Below are positions 1-10,499 of a stretch of 47,911 nt of DNA, in pieces (position 1 is the first letter of the stretch; each line of letters starts with the position of its first letter). The notes beneath the pieces were generated by a model, which searched no databases, was not told where the DNA came from, and saw only the letters and a program-made list of their open reading frames with translations. Source of the DNA: Plicaturopsis crispa FD-325 SS-3. Its lineage: Eukaryota > Basidiomycota > Agaricomycetes > Amylocorticiales > Amylocorticiaceae. Location of the stretch: assembly GCA_000827205.1 (NCBI GenBank), contig KN832565.1, positions 31,546-79,456 on the forward strand, written 5' to 3'. Made by a program: the position numbers and the translations under genes.

Positions 1-1267
1 AGGCTCGCGCCCCCATAGCCACCTCCACCTCCTCGATATTCGGTAACGCGCGCATGAACGCCGCGGGGATTACGGGCGGGGGCCAGTCGGAGATCTCGTC
101 TACGTCGAGGGGCTCAAGAGAGTAGTCCTCCTGCACGCGCACGGGCCAGGGCCACGACCCGTCGATAGTGAGCGCGCGGAGGCGCGGGTACGTGAGCCGT
201 CCACACTGCAGCACCGACGCGAGGTCGTGGAACTGGGCCGGCAGCCCCGGGCCCCGCAGCACGAGCCGCTCCAGCGCCGGCGTCGCCAGCAGGCCGCCCA
301 GCACGTGTGCGAGGTACCCTCTATAGTGCGACGTGCCCAGCTCTGCGCGGCAGTGGATTTCTAGGCGTGTCAGGCAGGGCAGGTCGATGGGCGCGTCGAC
401 GGGGGGCGGGGCGTTGGGATCCCATTGGATCCAGGGTTGGACGGTTAGCGTTTGGAGGAGGGGGGTGCGGGTGAGCCAGGCGCGCAGGGCGCGAGTGTTC
501 AGGTGTAGGTGGTCGCCTGCGACTTTGTGGGCGCAGAAGTGCTTTAAGGCGGGGTACGCAGAGGAAGAAGGAACATCCGCGGGGTGGTAGTACCCGAGGA
601 GCGCGAACGTGTCGAGCGCGAGCTCCTCGAGCAGCGGCGCGCCGCCCGCAAATAATGGTATAGGGGACCGCTCGAGGTTGAACCAGCTCTGGCTCAGGCG
701 CGAGACGCTGCTGCGCGCGACAGGGGATATGCACAGCCTACGTAGTTGCGGCACGTACAAAGGCGAGAGCATGCGCGCGCTCTCCACGTTTATATCGTGC
801 GCGATGAAGGAGCGCCAGCGCGCCGCGAGCGGGAGGAGCGCCGTCATGAAGCGCACGTCGTCGTACGGCCCGGAGAGGATGTCGAGCGGGTGGGAGCGCG
901 AGCGTGCGAGGAAGAGGGTCAGGATGGGGAGCGGGTACGCGGACGCGTGGCGAGGGTGAGTGTGGATGCGGGCCCAGAGGGAGGGCGTGTTGAGGGCGAG
1001 GGCGCGCCAGTATCGGGAGACGTGCGAGATGGCTATGGGGAAGGGGAGCGTTCCTTTGAGGACTTCGGGCGGGCCTTCGGAGAATATGTTGATGAGCATC
1101 TCGTTTGGGAGATGTGAGATGTTCGTGCGAGAGCCGTGCGAGATCTGAGAGTCGTCGGAAGGAGTGTTTTTCTGTTGTTCCACTGGACGCCGCGCCTCAG
1201 TGGGCTCGGCGACGGATTGCCGCTCGAGTCTTTCGGTCGACGTTGCATCGTAGGTATCGCTGGACAT
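1..1267 (-). CDS. F-box/LRR-like protein, partial (3' end beyond the window)
   Basis: One uninterrupted reading frame of 422 codons runs from an ATG at 1267 to the left edge without a stop, so the C-terminus is missing. Near residues 48-58 it reads ISHLPNEMLINIF, the start of an F-box, followed by ISHVSRYWRALAL and LWARIHT, a pattern shared with the other F-box genes in this window. After the F-box come leucine-rich stretches such as LEELALDTF and TPALERLVLRGPG, typical of degenerate LRR solenoids in Agaricomycete F-box proteins. By family knowledge it would bind Skp1 through the F-box and present substrates to an SCF ubiquitin ligase; the substrate is unknown. An acceptor-like CTACAG lies two bases before the ATG, so a 5'-UTR intron is likely, as in its paralogs. 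F-box assignment is firm; function is inferred. Confidence 0.85.
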   Translation of the reverse strand, partial: MSSDTYDATSTERLERQSVAEPTEARRPVEQQKNTPSDDSQISHGSRTNISHLPNEMLINIFSEGPPEVLKGTLPFPIAISHVSRYWRALALNTPSLWARIHTHPRHASAYPLPILTLFLARSRSHPLDILSGPYDDVRFMTALLPLAARWRSFIAHDINVESARMLSPLYVPQLRRLCISPVARSSVSRLSQSWFNLERSPIPLFAGGAPLLEELALDTFALLGYYHPADVPSSSAYPALKHFCAHKVAGDHLHLNTRALRAWLTRTPLLQTLTVQPWIQWDPNAPPPVDAPIDLPCLTRLEIHCRAELGTSHYRGYLAHVLGGLLATPALERLVLRGPGLPAQFHDLASVLQCGRLTYPRLRALTIDGSWPWPVRVQEDYSLEPLDVDEISDWPPPVIPAAFMRALPNIEEVEVAMGARA

Positions 1268-2221
1268 TGCCTGTAGATTGCGTTGCGAGGAGCGTGATAT
1301 TCACGCTTCTGCACAAGTGAACAATATGAAGTCACGTACGGCTCACGCACGGTAAGGTTATGCAGATATGTGGGGAGCGAGTACAGAATGGCTACACGCA
1401 GGAAACAAGCGAAGACGGACGAGGATCTATGTACCAAAATTGACCATCGATCAACATACAAACCCACGGAGATGTACTATGTATTGGAACGCACGGATAG
1501 AGCACTGCGTTCCGTGCAGATTCCAGGGAGGGTAGAGCGACGTGGCGCTCCGAGATGTTTCGATGGCCTGCGGGAAAATAGATAAATGCAAAGTCCACGG
1601 AAACCATACAGCTGATACTCACAAGGAACTTGGAGTATGAATGCGTGCAGAACAGGACAGTGAGCACAGCGATCGCGGTTATCTATGCTGGTGTTTCGTT
1701 CGAGAGATCGTGAGCCTATGCCAGCCGTGGCCTCGTATGTCTGCAAGAAATCTTGTTTGTTTGTCGCAAGTCAAGTCGAGCAAAGGTAAGAGGACACGTA
1801 CGATCACTCAGCAAGACGCGAACCCCGCAGCTCTATTCACTAGATTATATTGTTGAAACATTGGCGATGCGCGTCGAAGCTGAACGTTTGCTGAACAGTT
1901 CGGAACGTCGTGAAAGGTCGTGCACGCAGGATTGGGACTCCGCGCATTTGAAACCACAGCTTCAGAACCAGAGCACTTTCAGCTCTCAGATCTCAGCGAC
2001 GGCCATGTTGGCGTCTTCGCAACACCCGGAAACTCTCTTTACACAGCACCAACCTACCCAAGCACTCGGACGCTGGACTATTGCTAGCTAAAAGTCTCGA
2101 AAACTCAACCCGATTTCATGTCTGTATTTTTCCGCGTATCATATATGTACCTACGCTGACGCTGGAAATTGGTATGCCAGTACTTCTTTCGTCCGTCGGA
2201 ATAATACAGGTCGTCGAGGAC
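1268..2221. other. Divergent intergenic region between an F-box and a BTB gene
   Basis: About 950 bp separate the divergently transcribed F-box gene (minus) and BTB gene (plus). Short open frames here lack any recognisable motif and look like chance. I see no TATA box, tRNA or repeat. The last 50 bp contain an acceptor-like AATACAG 15 bp before the BTB start codon, which may mark a 5'-UTR intron. Confidence 0.5.
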
Positions 2222-3241
2222 ATGGATATCGATACCCAAGCCGGCGCCCAGCTCCAGCGCAGTCCCGACGTGTGGTTCGATGACGGCAACGTGATCATTC
2301 AGGCGGGGTCCACCCTCTTCCGAATCTACAAAGGGATTCTCCAGGCGCGGTCAACCGTGTTCAATGACATGTTCTCGTTTCCCCAGCCGAGTGACCAGGA
2401 GTTGATGGAAGGATGTCCCGTGGTCTTATTTCACGACGCGGCACCCGATATGACAGTCTTTCTGAAGGCCATATACGACTCAGGGTGAGCCTCGTCGTCT
2501 GTTCATTGCGCAGACAACGCTAAGCTACCAACGGGCTCAACGACCTAAAGGTTTTTTGAGCGCCCATCGCAAACAAGCTTCTCCGTCGTAGCTGGTATCC
2601 TCAGACTCGCTACCAAGTACGACGTCGCATACCTTCGCCAGCGCGTCATCTCTCAGCTTGTCGAGATCTATCCACCCACCCTGGAAAAGTGGGATCAACG
2701 CTCCAACATTCCGCCTCTCATTTCCGATGCCGCTACCTCTCATTTCGCGCTCGTCAATCTCGCGAGAGAAACCGACGTGCCCAGCGTATTGCCTGCCGCA
2801 CTTTACTGCTGCTCCATGCACGGCGCGGAGGACATCATCGACGGCATCGTACAGCCGGACGGTTCGCGCTCGGAGCTGTCTCCCGCAGATATGCGGGCCT
2901 GCCTGCTCGCCCGCGAGACCTTTGCGCGCCACCCGCCGATGCTGGCATTCATGGCTGATCTCGGATTCATTGAGGGACTTATCGAAAGTCTCTGTGAGGA
3001 TCCGAATACATGCGTGAAAGACGAGATCAGCATCCTGCGCTCTTGTGCACTGGCGGAGAGGAGCTTCGACCTACTCGATGGCCGAGTGTTGACGAAGGAT
3101 GCGTCATTCGTGCACACCCTGTGTGATGAGTGTGCGGGAGCGATAAAATATGATTTCGAGCGTCAGCGCCTGTCGATCTGGGAACGTCTTCCCGCGCTGT
3201 ATGGCCTTCCGCCCTGGGAGACACTCTTGCAAGGGGCCTAG
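2222..3241 (+). CDS. BTB/POZ domain protein, first of a tandem pair
   Basis: Two exons, 2222-2484 and 2551-3241, encode 317 residues. The 66-nt intron starts GTGAGC and ends CTAAAG. The start at MDIDTQ was chosen because the paralog begins MDIQET and alignment starts there; an upstream in-frame ATG at 2174 exists. The BTB fold covers roughly residues 10-130: SPDVWFDDGNVIIQ, FRIYKGILQARS, FNDMFSFPQP and, after the intron, FSVVAGILRLATKYDV with YLRQRVISQL. The C-terminal half is the helical region usual for this basidiomycete family, with repeated cysteines near its end. By family, BTB proteins dimerise and can act as CUL3 ubiquitin-ligase adaptors; no MATH, Kelch or zinc-finger partner domain is present, so the role here is open. 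The neighbouring copy shows recent tandem duplication. Confidence 0.85.
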
Positions 3242-3801
3242 TGGTAGCCTCGCCACTTTCAAGGTAGGCCCCGTATCTCAATTTCGAAGATTACATCCCC
3301 TAGGCTAACCTCTATTTGGATAGTCCCAATGATGACACGTGTGGCTTGCTGGTCTGCTAAATTCGACACAGGTTCTCACTCGAATGTACATTGAATTGTG
3401 ATCAGTAGTGTTTGTTGTGGATGTGACCGTAGAAAACAGTCTATATGTATACTTGCATGCTCCGAATATATTCCTGACAGAAGGAAAACCGCTATATGTC
3501 GGACATGAGCATAATTTACCACCCAAGCTTCAATTCGGCATAAGTCACAATGATAATCGAAAATCTCGTATGCGTTGTTTGGTTCGCTCGGTGTAGCCAA
3601 ATCAACGCCACCCGGACCGGCTAAGTCACGGTCGACGCGCCTGTCCTTCATACGCTTTCATACGCGTTCAAGTTCACTTCCTACCAGTTGCACTGTTCCT
3701 AACGCCCAGCAACCCATAACGAGTCAAATGTATGTAGATCTGCATGCATGCTTTACCGCGGCTTCATGTGCTTACGTGTCTGTGCTGCAGCAGCCAATTG
3801 C
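3242..3801. other. Intergenic region between tandem BTB genes
   Basis: 560 bp between the two BTB genes. It is AT-richer than the genes and holds no convincing coding frame. A GTATGT at about 3729 and a CTGCAG at 3785-3790 could bound a 5'-UTR intron of the downstream gene; this is inference. Confidence 0.4.
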
Positions 3802-4822
3802 ATGGATATCCAAGAAACTGCAACTTCCCGCTCAGACACGGGTGGACTACAGCGCAGCCCCGACGTTTGGTTCGAGGACGGCAATGTAATCGTACAGGCC
3901 GAGTCCACGTTATTTCGAATCTACAAGGGGATACTCCAGGCGCGGTCGAGCGTGTTCAACGACATGTTCTCATTCCCTCAGCCAAGCGACCAGGAGACTA
4001 TAGAAGGGTGCCCCATAGTTCTGGTCCACGACTCAGCGCCTGATATGGCCGTCTTTTTGAAGGCGATATACGACTCAGGGTGAGCACGTTTACTCCTCCT
4101 TTTGTACCAAGACGCTCAGTTGGTCTACAACCCGAAGGTTTTACGAGCGCTCTTCGCAGACGAGCTTCTCCGTCACAGCCGGTATCCTGAGGCTTTCCAC
4201 CAAGTACGATGTCGCGTATCTCCGCCATCGCGCCATCCACCAGCTTAGGGATGTCCATCCCACGACTCTCAAGGAATGGGACGATCGCACACACATACCG
4301 TTGATCTCTGATGTCGCGACATCACATTTTGCGATTGTTAACCTCGCCAGAGAGACCGACGTACTCATGATCCTTCCCGCTGCACTGTACCGCTGCTCTA
4401 TGCACAGTGTGTCGGACATATTCAACGGTCTCGTGCAGCCGGACGGCTCCCGTACGGAATTGTCCCAGACGGATAAGCTTCTGTGCCTCAACGCTCGCGA
4501 GTGTTTTGCATGTCACGAGCCAATGCTAGCCTTCATGGGTAACCCCGACTACGTGGCCGACTCGCTCAGCACCCAATGGTGCGAATCCCGAGTTGCGTGT
4601 AGCCTTGAGATAAACGTGACGAAAGTGCTGCGTGCCTATGCGGAGGCCGAGAAGAGCATTGACTTGCTCGATGACAGTCATTATCCCATCGATGTAGCGG
4701 ACGTTGTGGAGGATCTATGCAAAGAGTGCGCCGCGTTATTCAGGCGTGTCTTTGACAGCAAGCGTGAGCAGGTCTGGCACACCCTTCCTGGTTCGTTCGG
4801 ACTTCCGCCCTGGCATTATTGA
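3802..4822 (+). CDS. BTB/POZ domain protein, second of a tandem pair
   Basis: Exons 3802-4079 and 4138-4822 encode 320 residues. The intron is in exactly the same codon and phase as in the upstream paralog (after YDSG), with donor GTGAGC and acceptor CCGAAG. The BTB core is nearly identical: SPDVWFEDGNVIVQ, FRIYKGILQARSSVFNDMF, FSVTAGILRLSTKYDVAYL. The C-terminal region diverges more (for example YVADSLSTQWCE against FIEGLIESLCED), but both end in a motif reading GLPPW near the C-terminus. This pattern suggests purifying selection on the BTB core and freer change in the C-terminal half. Likely role as for its neighbour: dimerisation and possible CUL3 adaptor function, inferred from family only. 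Frame is intact throughout. Confidence 0.85.
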
Positions 4823-4999
4823 GTTGCAAGGACACCGTAAGCAAATCGTTATTATTGCCTGTCCTACTTAGCTAATCCTCTTGCTCTTGGCATTCAGACA
4901 CGACAATGATAGAAGTTGTATTATCTAGCGAGCAAAAATGCACTGACTACCATGTACTGCTAGCACAACCAATGTCTAGCCTCTCTTACACATGCTATA

Positions 5000-5766
5000 T
5001 CACCAGTTTGTGAACATGACCAAGCGAGGGCAGTGATAAAGTGCCAAATGAACTCTCTGCTGGAGCCAGACAAGGTCAGTGCCGCTGGGCAGGCTTTCGC
5101 GATCCCATTTTACCACGAGACGTTCAAGGGGACATCCTGCAGCAATACGCGATGCGACGAGCTCAGTCGGCTTGTCTTCCTCGGTCGGATAATAAGCTTC
5201 GAGCACGAGAGATCGTAGGCGCGGCCAGGGTGGGTTCGTATCGCTCGGGAGTCGCTCGAGGCTCGCCGTCAATGACGAAAGATGATGTGTGACAGCTTGG
5301 GCTACGACAACAGCGTGCGTGATGCTGGGAAACGCGCGCACAAGAATCGGCGTAGGCTCCGCGCCGATGAGGTGCAGGGTGCGGATACGCGGGAATGGGT
5401 CATGGCCTTCACTGCATCGAGCCTGGATCCACGTCGCAAATTGGTCAAGTTGAGCGGGATGCGCATAGTTGAGCTTCAGGCACTCGAGCGCCGGGGTGAG
5501 AGAACTTGCACCACATGGGTAGTGGGCAGTAGTCGTTAGGCTGCCAAATGCCGCGAATTTCGAGCGTCTCAAGCGACGGACGGTACGGTGATAGCGACTG
5601 AAGGTGTGTTGTAGAAATCGAACCGTTTGATGTCGACGACGAGCTCTTTTAGCGAATTCGTTTGAGCCAGCACTTCGTGAACCAGCGCAAAGGAGGCTTT
5701 GAGGCGAGGACACACGCGGGAGAGCTTGAGCACTGTAAGCGAGCTGTATATGGACAACTAGGAGGA
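5000..5766 (-). pseudogene. F-box/LRR gene fragment, broken 3' copy of the next gene
   Basis: The segment matches the C-terminal half of the F-box protein encoded at 5846-7261: LTVLKLSRVC, LKELVVDIKRFDFYN, DPFPRIRTLHLIGAEPTP, LSSLTASLERLP, PPWPRLRSLVLEAYYPTEEDK and LQQRVHLALYHCPRLV all have close counterparts there. The F-box and the first 200 or so residues are missing. The matching stretches lie in three different frames: the part ending AITVPS, then SLETLEIRGIWQPND, then LTPALECLKL, so at least two frameshifts separate them between about 5510 and 5580. A 237-codon frame (5000-5713) remains open in the last part. I read this as a partial tandem duplicate that has decayed. An expressed short protein cannot be excluded from sequence alone. 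Confidence 0.75.
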
Positions 5767-5845
5767 GTAGAAGTAAATGAGCGCATGTGTGATGAAGGCA
5801 GAGAGAAACGTGTACACACGCGGGACAAATGCATTCTGACCTATC

Positions 5846-7261
5846 TCATCCTGTCAAGGATGTATGCTCGCTTGCGCGGTCAGACAACTCGCCGAAGTTC
5901 GCGGTACTGACCAAGCGAGGGACATGGTAAAGCTCCAAGTGAACTCGCTGCTGTAGCCAGCCGAGGTCAGCACCGTTGGGAAAGTACTGTCGGTCCCACC
6001 GCACAACAAGACGCTGGAGAGGACACTCTGCAGCGATGCGTGCTGCAACGAGGTCCGAGAGCCTGTCTTCCTCCGTTGGATGATAAGACTTGAGGACTAA
6101 AGATCGTAGACATGGCCATGGTGCGCGCGTCTCGCCGGGGAGTCGCTCGAGGCTCGCCGTCAGTGATGAAAGATGGAATGTTGCAGTTTGGACTGCTACG
6201 ACGGCGTGCGTGATGCTGGGAAATACACGCACGAGGGCAGGTGTAGGCTCTGCTCCGTGAAGGTGTAGGGCGCGTATCCGCGGGAACGGATCGCGGCCAT
6301 TGTCGAGTTGTGTTTTGAGCCACATAGCAAAGCGGTCAAGCTCTTCAGGACAAGCATTGCGGAACTTCAGACATTTGAGGGCCGGCGTCATGATGCAGGT
6401 GCAGACCAAGACTAATCGAGTGTACAGATCGTGTCGTTGACGGATCCCACGGATGTCGAGAGTTTCGAGCGATGGGACTGTGACCGCAGCGCGGGCATCC
6501 CAGAAGTTGAATCGGGCGATGTCGATGATCAGCTCCTTCAGTGACAACATACGGGCGACCACCTTCTGGGCCGTACCGATTGAGCCCTCCTCGTCGTCGG
6601 TGCATCCTCGGGAAAGGTTAAGTACCGTGATAGATTCGAACGTGCTGGCGGGGAGACGGCATACCGAGAAGGTGTCCCCTGCGAAGTTGAGTGATGACAA
6701 GAGCGGGCAGCCACCCTTGAATATGCTGATGCGTCGCGACCTCGTATGACGGCCCATATTGATATCTAAGTGGCGAAGATTCGGAGCATGCAACGGGGTA
6801 AATTGACGAAAAAATGGTCTTGGGTCAAATTCATCATCGTGGCCATAGTATTCTTCGTCGATGTATGCACGGATCGTGAGCGATGACAGCCTGTCGACGT
6901 TGGCAAGAATCCTCTCGAAGAACTCAGCTGAATCAATGTTGCACCGGATGTCTAGTAGGCGCGGGCGGGATAGTTCGAGATGGAGGTCAAGGAGGTCAAG
7001 CGGGTAAGAAAATTCCTCCTCGCTTTGGACGTGACCAGACCGATTCCAAATGCGAGTCCAGAGAACAGAGTAGCTGAGAGCGATGTGGCGCCAGCGCCGC
7101 GAGACATGCGAGACAATGACTGATGACGGCAACATCCACGGCGAATATAAAGGATCGCCGTACGAGAATATTTCCGCCAAGATCTCGTCGGGACAGTGCG
7201 AGATGGGTGCGTGCTCAGAGTCAGAATTCGCATGAGACTGCGGAGCGTCCAACGTATGCAT
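5846..7261 (-). CDS. F-box/LRR-like protein
   Basis: Single coding exon of 471 residues starting at the ATG at 7261 (MHTLDAPQ). The F-box lies at about residues 20-65: ISHCPDEILAEIFSYG, VIVSHVSRRWRHIALS, LWTRIW. Leucine-rich segments follow, such as LRHLDINMG, ITVLNLSRGC, LKELIIDIARF and LRSLVLKSYHP. A 5'-UTR intron is likely at 7282-7337 (donor GTAAGT, acceptor CTCTAG), a position also occupied by introns in the paralogs at 8131-9531 and 10500-11876. Family knowledge predicts Skp1 binding and a substrate-receptor role in an SCF ubiquitin ligase in nucleus or cytoplasm; the substrate is unknown. Its own 3' half is present again just downstream as a decayed fragment. Frame is intact and ends at a TGA. 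Confidence 0.85.
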   Translation of the reverse strand: MHTLDAPQSHANSDSEHAPISHCPDEILAEIFSYGDPLYSPWMLPSSVIVSHVSRRWRHIALSYSVLWTRIWNRSGHVQSEEEFSYPLDLLDLHLELSRPRLLDIRCNIDSAEFFERILANVDRLSSLTIRAYIDEEYYGHDDEFDPRPFFRQFTPLHAPNLRHLDINMGRHTRSRRISIFKGGCPLLSSLNFAGDTFSVCRLPASTFESITVLNLSRGCTDDEEGSIGTAQKVVARMLSLKELIIDIARFNFWDARAAVTVPSLETLDIRGIRQRHDLYTRLVLVCTCIMTPALKCLKFRNACPEELDRFAMWLKTQLDNGRDPFPRIRALHLHGAEPTPALVRVFPSITHAVVAVQTATFHLSSLTASLERLPGETRAPWPCLRSLVLKSYHPTEEDRLSDLVAARIAAECPLQRLVVRWDRQYFPNGADLGWLQQRVHLELYHVPRLVSTANFGELSDRASEHTSLTG

Positions 7262-7337
7262 GATACCAGTCGGCGGTATCACTAGAGTAGAGAGTCAGTA
7301 ATGAGATAGAATACAGAAACACTATTTGCCTACTTAC

Positions 7338-8130
7338 TAGATTGGTATTTGTCTTGTTGACTTAATTCACGTCGAAGGCAATGCGGCTGCAAGACACTGT
7401 TTCTGTCGGTGATGGGTGAATGCAACTTGGCCCGCTATGAACTCACGGTTACAATAGTAACACGCAACCAGCCGTGCAGTAAGCGTGGAGCTTAGGACGC
7501 TTTGCGAATGTTAGATCGAATTAATGTGTTTTGTTGTCGTTGAGCAAAGCGACTCTGTAAATGAGTGAGCAGCGCGAGAGCAGGGCTTCGCGGCGTCCGC
7601 GAAACGTGGACCGCGGTAAGGGGCTTTTTCCTTCTCTAGCGATGCTGCCCCTGTCTCATTTTCTACAGTCCAATTCGTCCCAAAATCTCGCCGAAGACCA
7701 AAGCGCTGACAATAAATGAGGACAACGTTGGACGCAATGCAACGTCAGCACTACTCACTCGTGTCTCTCCCAGGCATCTTGGCGAGACCGTATCGAGAAG
7801 CGCAGGCTGAACGACAACCTTGCGATCTGATAGCGGCAGTGAGGTGCGGTATAAGGCCGTATGCCTCGGCGAGTCGTAAACATAGGCTCGACACAGCACG
7901 AGGATCCGTTGACATGTGTATTTCTGGGTAGAGGTAGATGTGCAAGAAACATGGCGAAGAAATCATAAGCGAGGCACGGTAGGACCACATGTGATCGTTG
8001 CGCGTCAACTTGCTTTCGTTCCTCGCGACCGTCATTGGCAATGCACGATCGCTCTGTCCATGTTCGTTACTAATTGGCGCCTGAGATATTGAACAACGGG
8101 AGACGCTCACCATACGCAACGCGATCACCG
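7338..8130. other. Intergenic region with duplicated 3' flank
   Basis: The part from about 7900 to 8130 is the 3' flank of the F-box gene at 8131 and is repeated, diverged, at about 10330-10499 next to its paralog. A landmark is the block AAATCATAAG(C/T)GAGGC in both. The rest (7338-7900) shows no gene, RNA or repeat that I can support. Confidence 0.5.
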
Positions 8131-9531
8131 TCAAGGCCAGGAGCTCGTGAGACCGAGCCAAACGCGCTCGCGGAGCCAGGCCACACTTTCGCCCGAGGGC
8201 AAGAGCGACTCCTGGCTTTTCAGGGATAGATACTGAAGGGGTACAGTCCCGCCGCTGAGACGGGGGCTAACAATCGTAGAGAAGTCCGTCGTCCGCAATT
8301 CTGGCGCGTAGGTTTCGATCTCGAGAGCTTGGAGTCGAGGCCAGAGAGGGCGTGAGAGTTCGTCGCTTTTACTGAGAAGGAGGATGTCGTTGTCGAAAGT
8401 AGGAGATTCCCGCAGTGTCACACAGTCGACATTAGGGAAGGTGCGCATCAGACCTTCGGTGAGCATGGTCCTTTCGAGCGTCAGGGTACGCAGGTTGACA
8501 AATCTTGTCAAGGGCGGCGCATACTGCGTGAAGGTGTCGAGCATTGAATATTCAACCGAGCGAAAGACTACCTGCTGCAGTGATGGCATATAGAATACAG
8601 TCAGTGCCGCCAGGAGATAGTAGAAGTCGGTTTCGTCAAGCTCGTAGGGGGGCTCAATATCGATTGTAGTGGCGTGAGGAAGAAAGATCGCACGGTGCAC
8701 GCCAACGACCGGTGCGGGAAGGAAATTGATCGGGCAATTGGTTAGATTTAGCGCTTTCAGTGTGTTGGCGGCCCCCAAAACTGTCTTGATCTGGGGAACA
8801 GTGACGTGACAGGGTGCACCTGAAGAAAACTTGGAAGTCTCGCCGATGTGCAGCATCTCCAGAGATAGTAACGGCGTCGGGAAAGTGCACACGGTCAGAA
8901 GGTGTCCACTCAGCACGAGGATAGATAGCTTAGGCAAGCCACCCATGAACACAGGCCAAGACTTGTCTAACAATCGGTCTGCATCCACCTCGACGTCGAC
9001 GTGAAGGAATTCGAGGTGTGAGAGGTTGGGGGCGGAGAGGTTGGCCCAGTCATGCAGCATTGTGGACCAGACATCGTGGACTACCAGGATGGACCAGCGG
9101 TGAACGTCCGGGATGAGCCTGTCGAAGAATTCGTGGGCTTCATACCAGGTTTCTATCCTCAGGAGGCAAGAGCGCGACCTTGCGATGTGAGCGTCCAGGA
9201 GGCCAGGTGGGTATGCATTATATAGATCACGACCGGAGTAGATGTTGGTCCAAAGCATAGGCATGCCAATCGCCACCGCGCGCCAGTAACGCGAAACATG
9301 TGAGACCGTAACATTAAATGGCAGAGAGTTGTCGCTAAACTCAACCCGGCCAAACGAAAATATCTCCCCGAGTATCTCGCTCGGAAGCGACGATATAGGG
9401 GCCTTTTCGCGGCCGGAGGCGCTGCTGAGTGCGAGCGTACTGTTGGGCGTGCATTTGGCACCCTCGTCGGGCCGCGATGAACGCAGCGCGAAATCGGAGT
9501 CGTCGGGTGCGACCTTGTACTCCTCGGGCAT
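8131..9531 (-). CDS. F-box/LRR-like protein, copy 1 of tandem duplicate
   Basis: One coding exon, 466 residues, ATG at 9531 (MPEEYKVAPDD). The F-box is at about residues 40-90: ISSLPSEILGEIFSFG, VTVSHVSRYWRAVAIG, LWTNIYSG. Later segments (LSHLEFLHVDVE, LKALNLTNCPINF, FVNLRTLTLERTML, WPRLQALEIETYAP) are degenerate leucine-rich repeats. A 5'-UTR intron at 9560-9632 (GTCAGT to CTTGTAG) has a counterpart at 11893-11963 in the paralog. The protein aligns end to end with the one at 10500-11876, with matching motifs such as AWLRERV near the C-terminus. Expected role: substrate receptor of an SCF ubiquitin ligase; substrate unknown. Frame is intact, and the last residues differ from the paralog, so the exact C-terminus or a small 3' intron is uncertain. 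Confidence 0.85.
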   Translation of the reverse strand: MPEEYKVAPDDSDFALRSSRPDEGAKCTPNSTLALSSASGREKAPISSLPSEILGEIFSFGRVEFSDNSLPFNVTVSHVSRYWRAVAIGMPMLWTNIYSGRDLYNAYPPGLLDAHIARSRSCLLRIETWYEAHEFFDRLIPDVHRWSILVVHDVWSTMLHDWANLSAPNLSHLEFLHVDVEVDADRLLDKSWPVFMGGLPKLSILVLSGHLLTVCTFPTPLLSLEMLHIGETSKFSSGAPCHVTVPQIKTVLGAANTLKALNLTNCPINFLPAPVVGVHRAIFLPHATTIDIEPPYELDETDFYYLLAALTVFYMPSLQQVVFRSVEYSMLDTFTQYAPPLTRFVNLRTLTLERTMLTEGLMRTFPNVDCVTLRESPTFDNDILLLSKSDELSRPLWPRLQALEIETYAPELRTTDFSTIVSPRLSGGTVPLQYLSLKSQESLLPSGESVAWLRERVWLGLTSSWP

Positions 9532-9632
9532 TGCTGGAGGGGCGAAGTATTGTGGGCAGCTACAAGGACAGCACTGAAAGATGTCGTTGATAAATATGAT
9601 TCGTCTCGAAACACGAACGGTTTTCTACTGAC

Positions 9633-10499
9633 CTTCTACGCGAGGCCCTCGGACAAATAACCAGTCGTCTATCGAGTACCAATCTCCTAGATACGGCTCG
9701 GGTATAAGGGCGTGCGTTGTGTACTTTTATTCGCGGGCGCAGAACTAAAGAGGGGCTCGCAAGTGAGTAGGTACGAAACTGAGCTCGATTCCAGAGCGTA
9801 TTCACCTTGGCCGTTTGCTGACGTTCTTCTAAACCAGTATCGCACCGTCACTCCTCGACGAGCAGGATCACTATGAACGACGCGCAGAGAATTAGCTCTA
9901 CACTCTCGAGAGCATCCAGAAACGTACCTTTGGGTTTGAGGAAATTGGACGCGTCGTCCAACGCGACGCCGCTCAGCGCTGTCAACGCTGTACCGGTTTC
10001 TCACTCAATATTGTATGCCCCAGCAGGCGAGGGCGGGTACTCGACGTACAGAAGGGCTTTGCCACAGTTCATAAACAAAGGAAACGAAAAGAAATGGTGG
10101 TCGAGCGTGGTGGTCAAAATGATGATAATAATCCTCTTCAAGTTCGCGTTCAGCGAATGTTCGGTTCGGGCGGCCCGGGCGCTGCCGCTCGTCTTGACTC
10201 TTTGAAGTGCTCGCAATGCGTTCTAAACTTCTAGTCACTTCCTTCAAGCTTCACGCGCGCCATACTTATTTGAAAGCAGCCAGTCTCATCACCAAAGATC
10301 AATAACATCGAACGCGCATGATGAACGAAGCAAACGAAAGAGAAAAATACATAGCGAATAAATCATAAGTGAGGCGTGTAGTGCACGACAGCAGTTTGCT
10401 ATCGTCATTGGAGGCCTATACTCACTGGTTAGCATTTGAGACAACAACATAAGGGTAGCGGTCACCAAGCATAGCGCGGACGCCGTCAAACCCTTCCAC
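9633..10499. other. Intergenic spacer between duplicated F-box genes
   Basis: The first roughly 240 bp are the 5' flank of the copy-1 F-box gene and match the 5' flank of copy 2 (for example AAGTGAGTA and ACTGAGCTC in the same order). The last 170 bp are the matching 3' flank of copy 2. The middle shows no supported gene or RNA. Confidence 0.5.
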
